Shown: positions 34,689 through 40,186 of the stretch, piece by piece
Position numbering within the stretch: position 1 is the first letter of the stretch
Layout of the letters: every line of letters begins with the position of its first letter
NCBI GenBank assembly: GCA_028821995.1
Contig: JAPKEQ010000005.1
Span: forward strand, 1-40,186
Direction of reading: 5' to 3'
Length of the DNA: 40,186 nucleotides
Source of the DNA: Alphaproteobacteria bacterium
GTDB lineage: Bacteria > Pseudomonadota > Alphaproteobacteria > UBA2136 > JAPKEQ01
Notes under the pieces: generated by a model
What the model was told of the DNA's origin: nothing
Database searches by the model: none
What the model saw: only the letters and a program-made list of their open reading frames with translations
Position numbers and translations under genes: made by a program

Positions 34689-35201
34689 TTAAGCTGTATG
34701 ATCGATTGTAGATTTGCCTGATGCAATACCTTTAATGCGTTGGTATGCTCTTTGAGCAAAGCTGGCATTAGGGTCTTGTTTTGGCGGAGGAGGGGCTTCC
34801 CAGCTGTCTAGCGTGGCCTGTGTGATATTAAAATCTTCAGGTTTTTTGTCGAGAACATCCAGGTGAGCTCGCACTTCTGTTACACGCATAAAGCGATTGC
34901 CGTAATCTGCAATGCCATTCTTCAGAGCCTGAATTTTCATTCGGGTTAGCTCTGTGGCCATGCGAATGAGTCCCTCATAGTTTTTGGGGGGGACGGTTTT
35001 AACCACAACTTTTGGCTTTGGCTCTGTGGCAGCTTGATAGAGCTGAGGCTCCACAACGTCTTGCAGTTTCCCTGTCAAAATTTTGTCGAGCTCTTCAGGG
35101 TATCTTTTGGCGATGAGGTTTTGGGTATTGCGCCTTGTCGCCTCGTCTGTTCTTGGGTCACATGCTTGTTCAAGCAATGACTGTAGTGCATCATGATCCA
35201 T
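34689..35201 (-). CDS. Hypothetical protein, 170 aa
   Basis: Unrecognised. It starts at ATG 35201 after an AAGGAA ribosome site. No signal peptide or membrane helix is present, so it is probably cytoplasmic. The first 65 residues are helical and charged (DALQSLLEQACDPRTDEATR). A Lys/Val/Pro segment (KPKVVVKTVPPK) links to a helical middle (LIRMATELTRMKIQALKNGI). The C-terminal third is Pro-rich (EAPPPPKQDPN) and ends in a basic helix. One cysteine (residue 14). It is divergent from tolQ and ends in its own terminator, so there is no operon context beyond adjacency to the Tol genes. Confidence 0.75.
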   Translation of the reverse strand: MDHDALQSLLEQACDPRTDEATRRNTQNLIAKRYPEELDKILTGKLQDVVEPQLYQAATEPKPKVVVKTVPPKNYEGLIRMATELTRMKIQALKNGIADYGNRFMRVTEVRAHLDVLDKKPEDFNITQATLDSWEAPPPPKQDPNASFAQRAYQRIKGIASGKSTIDHTA

Positions 35202-35314
35202 AATGGATTTCCTTTTAAGGGACGTAAAGATTGAGTTGTGCTTTGCACATGGGGAGGATTGATCAGTTTTTCAAGGGGAAAGCAATAGTTACTTAAAAAT
35301 ATATCACCCTCTCA

Positions 35315-35343
35315 TAGACAAATATTTCCAATCCGCGTATCTT
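35315..35343 (+). promoter_or_regulatory. Candidate promoter for tolQRAB
   Basis: TAGACA (35315-35320), a 17-base spacer and TATCTT (35338-35343), 35 bases before tolQ. The -35 box matches 5 of 6 consensus positions and the -10 box 4 of 6. Confidence 0.5.
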
Positions 35344-35378
35344 AGATCACGTCTTAAGTAAGAAAGAAAAGAACACTT

Positions 35379-36143
35379 ATGGAACCGACTCTCGCACAAG
35401 CTGCTTTGCATACAGATATGAGCCTTCTTGGCCTTTTTGCACAAGCTGGCCTTTTTGTAAAAATCATTATGTTTACACTTATTGGTATGTCTGTGATGAC
35501 ATGGGCAATTTTCATTGGAAAATGGACAATTTTAAAACACCTGCATAATAAGGCTGCTCGTTTTGAGGAAGCTTTTTGGAATGGTGAAGGGCTTGAAGAC
35601 CTTTATAAAGATACACGTCCTGAAGATACAGACCATATTATGGCAAAACTCTTTGTTGTTGGCCTAAAAGAATGGGGACGTAGCAAAGATAAAGACGGCG
35701 ATATTACAGGTATTGTTCAAATGGGTGCAATTGAGCGCGTACGCCAAATTCTATTTGCTAAAATGGGCCGTGAACTTGATCACCTTGAAAAAGGTCTTGG
35801 TTTCCTTGCGACAACAGGTTCCACAGCACCGTTTATCGGACTGCTTGGTACGGTTTGGGGTATTATGAGCGCTTTCCAAGGTATTGGTGCCTCTGGTAAT
35901 GCATCGCTTGCCGTTGTTGCACCTGGTATTGCAGAAGCTTTACTTGCAACAGCTATTGGCCTTTTTGCTGCGATTCCTGCGGTTATGGCTTATAACAAGC
36001 TTACGCTTGAGCTGGCACGTTACAGTGCACGCCTTGAAGGTTTTCTTGCTGAATTTACAACACTACTTGAGCGCCAACAGGCAGAAAAAGTTGTAAAATC
36101 TCGCAAGGTAAATAAAAAACGCCGCTCATCTGACGCAGCATAA
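35379..36143 (+). CDS. tolQ: Tol-Pal system proton channel protein TolQ
   Basis: Inner-membrane protein that, with TolR, uses the proton motive force to energise TolA and keep the outer membrane joined to the constricting cell. The 254 residues belong to the MotA/TolQ/ExbB family: a first helix at about 27-48, a cytoplasmic loop, and the two conserved late helices with TGSTAPFIGLLGTVWGIMSAF and APGIAEALLATAIGLFAAIPAV. TolQ rather than ExbB is favoured by the tolR-tolA-tolB neighbours. The C-terminus is basic. The ybgC gene that often precedes tolQ is absent here. Confidence 0.95.
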   Translation: MEPTLAQAALHTDMSLLGLFAQAGLFVKIIMFTLIGMSVMTWAIFIGKWTILKHLHNKAARFEEAFWNGEGLEDLYKDTRPEDTDHIMAKLFVVGLKEWGRSKDKDGDITGIVQMGAIERVRQILFAKMGRELDHLEKGLGFLATTGSTAPFIGLLGTVWGIMSAFQGIGASGNASLAVVAPGIAEALLATAIGLFAAIPAVMAYNKLTLELARYSARLEGFLAEFTTLLERQQAEKVVKSRKVNKKRRSSDAA

Positions 36144-36155
36144 GGAGAAAGAGCT

Positions 36156-36590
36156 ATGGCTGGATCTTTAATGCCCAAAGCGCAGCGCGGTGCTGGACGT
36201 TCTTACAGACGCCCACCTATGCAGGAAATTAACGTAACGCCCTTTGTGGATGTTATGCTCGTGCTGCTTATTATCTTTATGGTCACAGCGCCGCTGATTA
36301 CCCAGGGCGTAGATATCTCTCTCCCTGAAGTGCAAAGTAAAGCCATTAGCGAAAACAATGAGCCGATTCAGGTCGGTATTGCTAAAAATGGTAAAGTTTA
36401 CATGCAGGACACAGAAGTGTCTCTTCCTGATATTGCAGATAAAATTACAGCCATTAAAGCCACGCGCCCTGAAATTGCAGTGCTTCTGCGCGCGGATACT
36501 GAAGTGGATTATGGACAAGTGATGAAAGTTATGTCTGCGCTTCAAGGGGCTGGCATTGTAAACATTGGCCTTGAAACGCAAACCCCTTAA
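36156..36590 (+). CDS. tolR: Tol-Pal system protein TolR
   Basis: Partner of TolQ in the proton channel. The 144 residues have a short cytoplasmic N-terminus, one membrane helix (about 28-48) containing the essential Asp32 in NVTPFVDVMLVLLIIFMV, and a periplasmic ExbD/TolR domain (VDISLPEVQSKA, then PEIAVLLRADTEVDYGQVMKVM). An AAGGAG ribosome site lies upstream. tolA begins 20 bases after its stop if the ATG at 36610 is used. Confidence 0.96.
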   Translation: MAGSLMPKAQRGAGRSYRRPPMQEINVTPFVDVMLVLLIIFMVTAPLITQGVDISLPEVQSKAISENNEPIQVGIAKNGKVYMQDTEVSLPDIADKITAIKATRPEIAVLLRADTEVDYGQVMKVMSALQGAGIVNIGLETQTP

Positions 36591-36609
36591 TAAACGTAGG
36601 CTTAACCGA

Positions 36610-37437
36610 ATGATGAAACGTACAACTCATGACGATCAAATGCGCTTTGGCATTGTTTGGTCTGTTATTGTGCATGTCATCCTTTTAGGCGTTATTGCGA
36701 TTCAATGGCCCTCTATGTTGGATCTTGAGCAAGAAGAACCGCCAGCGATTCAGGTTAAAATTGTTTCTGTTAAAAAGGAAGATAGCTTTAAAACACCTAA
36801 GGAAATTAAAAAACCTGAACCTGTATTCACGCAGCAGTCTGCCGCGCCAGCAGAGCCGCCTAAACCTCAAAAGGCTAAAAAGGCTGATGCACCCAAAATG
36901 GCAAAGGTAGAGACTAAAGTACCTGAAAAACCTAAACCTGAACCCAAAAAACAGGTTCAGAAAGAGAAGCAGCAAAAGCGTCCAGAAAAGCTGGATAAAT
37001 CCAAAGACAAAAAGCCTGTGATTAAAGACCCTAAGGCCAAGCCAAAACCTAAGAAAAATGATGATTTCTTAAAGGCGTTAAGTTTTATTGAAAATCTTAA
37101 AGATGAAGATGATAAAGAAGATGATGCGCCAGCAGAGCAGGCGGGTGAGGATGATGCACCACTTCTTTTGGTTGATATTGAAGCGCAAAACCGTATTAAA
37201 AAACATATTTCAAATAACTGGCTTAAACCTTCAGGCACTGTTGGTACATTTGAAGTGATGCTTGAAATTAAAATTAACCGCGACGGAACGCTTAAGAGCG
37301 CGCGCGTTATTAAAAGTAGCGGAAAACCATTTTTTGATAACTCATTGCTGCGCGCTGTGAGAAAATCAGAACCGATTCCGTACCCAGCGGATAAATACAA
37401 TAAATTTAAAGTAATGGAGATTATTTGGAATGGCTAA
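36610..37437 (+). CDS. tolA: Tol-Pal system protein TolA
   Basis: Links the inner-membrane TolQR motor to Pal and TolB across the periplasm. From the ATG at 36610 (GTAGG nine bases upstream) it has 275 residues: a membrane helix at about 13-32 (FGIVWSVIVHVILLGVIAIQ), a long Lys/Pro/Glu-rich rod (about 60-165, for example KPKPEPKKQVQKEKQQKRPE), an acidic patch, and a C-terminal TonB/TolA-like domain (about 185-275, VDIEAQNRIKKHISNNWLKP, ending FKVMEIIWNG). An in-frame TTG at 36565 would overlap tolR by 26 bases and is less likely. Low overall identity is normal for TolA; the assignment rests on architecture and position. It overlaps tolB by eight bases. Confidence 0.92.
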   Translation: MMKRTTHDDQMRFGIVWSVIVHVILLGVIAIQWPSMLDLEQEEPPAIQVKIVSVKKEDSFKTPKEIKKPEPVFTQQSAAPAEPPKPQKAKKADAPKMAKVETKVPEKPKPEPKKQVQKEKQQKRPEKLDKSKDKKPVIKDPKAKPKPKKNDDFLKALSFIENLKDEDDKEDDAPAEQAGEDDAPLLLVDIEAQNRIKKHISNNWLKPSGTVGTFEVMLEIKINRDGTLKSARVIKSSGKPFFDNSLLRAVRKSEPIPYPADKYNKFKVMEIIWNG

Positions 37438-38860
37438 AAAATTCTACTTGTCGTGGCTGCAAACATGTCTTTCCCTGCTGAGCTTGGCTCATGTACATTT
37501 GGGTACACTTCGCCTGCGCGCATCGGTCAACCCAAGTTTTCGCTTACGACAAGCGAATTTTGCTCGTGTAGCACTGCTTGCTATAACACTTATTTTCACA
37601 TCTATGAGTGCGCAGGCACGCGTACGCATTTACCTTGATGAAGGGAATACTGCGCCCCTTCCAATTGCTCTTATTCCATTTGATGGCCCTGATAGCGAAA
37701 TGGACGAAATGGGCGAAAAAATGCGCGAAGTTATTATGAATAACTTAAATAACTCTGGCCTTTTTGAAGTCATTAAAAAGAAAGCTTACCTGCAAGATAA
37801 CGCATCTCTTGTACGCGAAGGCCCTAAGTTTGCAGAGTGGAAACTTATTAAGGCTGAAGGCCTTGTGATGGGATCCGTTGTAGAAGAAAATGATAAGGTG
37901 ACAGTTGAGTTTCGCCTTATGGACGTCTACGGAGAAAAGCAGCTTAGCGGCCGCCGCTATAGCGCAGATAAACAGTTTTGGCGTCACCTTGCGCACCGCG
38001 TATCAGATGATATCTACAGCACTATGACAGGTGAAAAAGGTTACTTTGCAACGCGTGTTGTACATATTTCAGAGCAAAAGCGCGCGAATGAAATTGTTAA
38101 AAAACTTTGTGTAATGGATCAAGACGGTGAAAACTACCAGTGTTTGACTGATGGCAGCCACCTTGTCCTTACGCCGCGTTTTTCACCAGAAGCACAGCAA
38201 CTTATTTATATGTCCTATGAAAACGGGCGTCCACGTTTGTACTTCCTTGATCTGCCAACAGGTAAGCAAACAATTGTTGGGGATTACGAAGGATTAAATA
38301 GCTCGCCACGTTTTAGCCCTGATGGCAAAAGCATTGTTATGACGCTTACAAAGGGGCACGAGGGTAATGCAGAAATTTATAGCATGAACCTGCGCAGTAA
38401 AAAGCTGAAACGCCTGACGAACCAGCGCGGCATTGATACTTCGCCAGACTTTAGCCCTGACGGAAAACAGATTGTATTTAACAGTGACCGTGGTGGTAAG
38501 GCCGCGCTTTATATTATGAAAAAAAATGGTAAAGGCGTACGCCGCCTTACATTTGGAGATGGACGTTACTACGCGCCAGTATGGTCTCCTCGCGGTGACC
38601 TTATTGCTTTTGTAAAAGAATATAAAGGCCGTTTTGGTATTGGTGTAATTGACGTAGATGGTAAAGAAGAGCGTATGCTTACAGATAGTTTTCTGGATGA
38701 GTCGCCAACATGGTCGCCAAACGGCCGTGTCATTGCTTTTGCGCGCCAAAAGGGTGACGTGACAAAGATGTACACCATTGACCTTACAGGACATAACGAG
38801 CGTCAAATGCCGACACCGCTTAACGCGAGTGATCCGGCATGGAGCCCGCTATTGCATTAA
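37430..38860 (+). CDS. tolB: Tol-Pal system periplasmic protein TolB, with palindromic element inserted in its signal peptide
   Basis: Periplasmic beta-propeller that interacts with Pal and TolA. Of 476 residues, the mature part begins about residue 64 (RVRIYLDEG) with the N-terminal domain, then propeller blades carrying FSPDGKSIV, FSPDGKQIVFNSDRGG and WSPNGRVIAFARQ. The export signal is odd: MAKKF is followed by 39 extra residues (from YLSWLQTC to RLRQANF) before ARVALLAITL, IFTSMSAQA. The extra stretch equals a 117-bp repeat found twice more nearby. Without it the signal peptide would be 24 residues and typical. The insert adds a second hydrophobic segment and several Arg residues, so export may use an altered or internal signal. 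The ATG at 37430 overlaps tolA; no downstream ATG precedes ARVALL. No pal gene follows. Confidence 0.95.
   Translation: MAKKFYLSWLQTCLSLLSLAHVHLGTLRLRASVNPSFRLRQANFARVALLAITLIFTSMSAQARVRIYLDEGNTAPLPIALIPFDGPDSEMDEMGEKMREVIMNNLNNSGLFEVIKKKAYLQDNASLVREGPKFAEWKLIKAEGLVMGSVVEENDKVTVEFRLMDVYGEKQLSGRRYSADKQFWRHLAHRVSDDIYSTMTGEKGYFATRVVHISEQKRANEIVKKLCVMDQDGENYQCLTDGSHLVLTPRFSPEAQQLIYMSYENGRPRLYFLDLPTGKQTIVGDYEGLNSSPRFSPDGKSIVMTLTKGHEGNAEIYSMNLRSKKLKRLTNQRGIDTSPDFSPDGKQIVFNSDRGGKAALYIMKKNGKGVRRLTFGDGRYYAPVWSPRGDLIAFVKEYKGRFGIGVIDVDGKEERMLTDSFLDESPTWSPNGRVIAFARQKGDVTKMYTIDLTGHNERQMPTPLNASDPAWSPLLH
37444..37560 (+). mobile_element. Palindromic element, copy B (117 bp), inside tolB
   Basis: Same orientation and length as copy A. 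Left end with flank AAAATTCTACTTGTCGT and right end ACGACAAGCGAATTTT form an inverted repeat with one small asymmetry. The core CTCATGTAC, six bases, GTACA and GCTGCAAA near the left are shared with the other copies. The Phe codon before the insert (37442-37444) and after it (37559-37561) are exactly 117 bases apart, so 39 codons were added and the frame is kept. Fusing the flanks would restore AAA AAA TTT GCT CGT. Confidence 0.82.
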
Positions 38861-38864
38861 AATG

Positions 38865-38980
38865 CTACTTAAGCAGAGCTGCAAATTCACCTGCTTTGCG
38901 CTTCCGTTTCTCATGTACTTATAAGTACACTGCGATACGGTTCTTAAGCAGGAGTATTTTCGCCACAGCTAAGCGCATTT
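38865..38980 (+). repeat. Palindromic element, copy C (116 bp), between tolB and icd
   Basis: Same orientation as copies A and B. It starts CTACTTAAGC, carries GCTGCAAATT, the core CTCATGTAC then GTACA (here with the perfect palindrome GTACTTATAAGTAC), and ends AAGCGCATTT. The ends with flanks read TTAAAATGCTACTTA and TAAGCGCATTTTAA, again inverted. Inside, CCTGCTT and CCGT on the left pair with ACGG and AAGCAGG on the right. In the frame used by the tolB copy this copy is open from end to end. Confidence 0.8.
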
Positions 38981-39080
38981 TAAAAGCAATAGAGAGAAGC
39001 TTTAAGGTTAAAAAAGAATAAGTTTTACTGCTGATAGGCAGAATAGAAATGGCGAGAGCCACAAAAAGGAGAGAAGATAG

Positions 39081-40186
39081 ATGACATATAACAAGATTAC
39101 AGTACCGACAGACGGCGAGAAAATTACAATGAGCGGCGGCGTTCTTCATGTGCCCAATAACCCTATTGTAGCCTTTATTGAAGGCGATGGCATTGGCCCT
39201 GATATCTGGAAAGCTTCTCAGCATGTATTAGATAGCGCAGTTGAAAAAGCTTATGGCGGTGAGAAGAAAATTTCTTGGATGGAAGTCTTTGCTGGGGAAA
39301 AAGCTAACGAAGTTTACGGTGAGGACCTTTGGCTACCAGAAGAAACTCTTGAAGCCTTTAGAGAATACCTTGTTGGGATTAAAGGCCCGCTTACAACGCC
39401 AGTTGGCGGCGGATTCCGTTCTCTTAACGTTGCGCTTCGTCAAGAACTTGACCTTTACACATGCCTGCGTCCTGTGCGTTACTTTGAAGGTGTACCTAGC
39501 CCCGTAAAACAACCAGAACTGACGAACATGGTTGTTTTCCGTGAGAACAGTGAAGATATTTATGCTGGCGTAGAGTTTGAAGCAGAAAGCGAAGGCGCTG
39601 TTAAGATGATTAACTTCCTGCAGGAAGAAATGGGTGTGAAGAAAATACGCTTCCCAGATACATCTGGCATTGGTATTAAGCCAATTTCTCGCGAAGGGAC
39701 AGAACGTATTGTGCGCGCCGCAATTGAGCACGCAATTGAACACAATCTGCCAAGTGTAACTGTTGTTCATAAAGGTAACATTATGAAGTTTACAGAAGGT
39801 GCTTTCAAAACGTGGGCGTATGAAATTGCACGTAAAGAGTACAGCGATAAGGTTGTTGTGGCAGAAGATGTAAACTGGAATATTCCGGCTGGTAAAATTG
39901 TAATGAAAGATGTGATTGCTGATGCCTTCCTTCAGCAAATCCTTACACGTCCTGCGGAGTACAGCGTTATTGTTACGATGAACTTAAACGGTGACTACGT
40001 ATCTGATGCCCTTGCAGCCACAGTTGGCGGTATCGGTATTGCACCAGGCGCAAACATTAATTATCTTACAGGTCACGCTATTTTTGAAGCGACTCACGGC
40101 ACAGCGCCTAAGTACGCTGGGCAGGATAAAGTAAACCCAAGCAGTGTGATTCTGTCTGGTGAAATGATGCTACGCCACATGGGCTG
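39081..40186 (+). CDS. icd: Isocitrate dehydrogenase [NADP+], E. coli type (3' end outside window)
   Basis: TCA-cycle enzyme that oxidises isocitrate to 2-oxoglutarate with NADP+. 368 residues are visible; the family length is about 416, so some 45 are cut off by the window edge. Features: EGDGIGPDI (34-42), the substrate loop [15 protein letters not shown] (107-121, with the Ser that is phosphorylated in E. coli and the isocitrate-binding Arg), [26 protein letters not shown], and [15 protein letters not shown], whose Lys-Tyr pair marks NADP+ preference. The ATG at 39081 is preceded by AAGGAGAG. A segment around residues 255-270 is shorter than in E. coli. Many alphaproteobacteria use a different (eukaryote-like) IDH, so this type is of some note. 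Confidence 0.95.
   Translation, partial: MTYNKITVPTDGEKITMSGGVLHVPNNPIVAFIEGDGIGPDIWKASQHVLDSAVEKAYGGEKKISWMEVFAGEKANEVYGEDLWLPEETLEAFREYLVGIKGPLTTPVGGGFRSLNVALRQELDLYTCLRPVRYFEGVPSPVKQPELTNMVVFRENSEDIYAGVEFEAESEGAVKMINFLQEEMGVKKIRFPDTSGIGIKPISREGTERIVRAAIEHAIEHNLPSVTVVHKGNIMKFTEGAFKTWAYEIARKEYSDKVVVAEDVNWNIPAGKIVMKDVIADAFLQQILTRPAEYSVIVTMNLNGDYVSDALAATVGGIGIAPGANINYLTGHAIFEATHGTAPKYAGQDKVNPSSVILSGEMMLRHMG

Noticed and set aside
38839-39021. 60-codon open frame overlapping the end of tolB
   Set aside because: It is explained by element copy C plus chance; no ribosome site and no family similarity, so I do not call a gene.
1-40186. CRISPR array, prophage or insertion sequence with transposase
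   Set aside because: No regularly spaced repeats, no transposase, integrase or phage structural genes were found on either strand.

Overview
The window is about 40 kb of what looks like an alphaproteobacterial chromosome of moderate GC content. The evidence is established family and synteny knowledge: a complete nuoA-N operon followed by birA, coaX and an RNase J gene; a short-type prolyl-tRNA synthetase followed by a LolC/E-type permease, lolD and dnaE; a tolQRAB cluster; and an elongator tRNA-Met that reads like the alphaproteobacterial version. I cannot assign a genus. Genes are dense, often overlap by 1 to 4 bases, and many transcription units end in clear hairpin plus T-run terminators.

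Layout. 1-2400 (minus strand): a secreted trypsin-like PDZ protease cut by the window edge, and an FkbM-type methyltransferase. 2481-2557: tRNA-Met. 2687-3217: an unknown protein. 3271-3740: a mostly non-coding stretch with a candidate 45-residue gene on the minus strand. 3741-9365: proS, two unknown envelope proteins, the lipoprotein-release transporter genes lolC and lolD, and two Nudix hydrolases, each with its own candidate promoter. 9402-9578: a decayed small secreted-protein gene. 9760-13260: dnaE. 13401-28518: the fourteen complex I genes nuoA-N, with two extra genes embedded in overlapping fashion: a six-cysteine exported protein between nuoD and nuoE, and a MazG/PRA-PH-like pyrophosphohydrolase between nuoI and nuoJ. 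28530-31793: birA, a CoaX-like gene with altered active-site motifs, and rnj. 31847-35201 (minus strand): a TPR-sulfotransferase, an O-methyltransferase and an unknown protein. 35379-38860: tolQ, tolR, tolA, tolB. 39081 to the end: an E. coli-type isocitrate dehydrogenase gene, cut by the window edge.

The most interesting signal is a family of 116-117 bp palindromic elements with three copies in the last 6.5 kb (33821-33937, 37444-37560, 38865-38980). They share ends, a central CTCATGTAC...GTACA core and length, but differ elsewhere, and the two terminal arms covary. The middle copy lies inside tolB: it adds exactly 39 codons to the signal peptide without breaking the frame, and removing it in silico restores an ordinary TolB export signal. 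This resembles the behaviour described for Rickettsia palindromic elements; whether this family has been described I cannot tell from here.

The genes together serve respiration (complex I), envelope integrity (Tol system, lipoprotein sorting, periplasmic protease), replication and translation (DnaE, ProRS, tRNA-Met), RNA decay (RNase J), cofactor metabolism (BirA, CoaX-like) and the TCA cycle (Icd).
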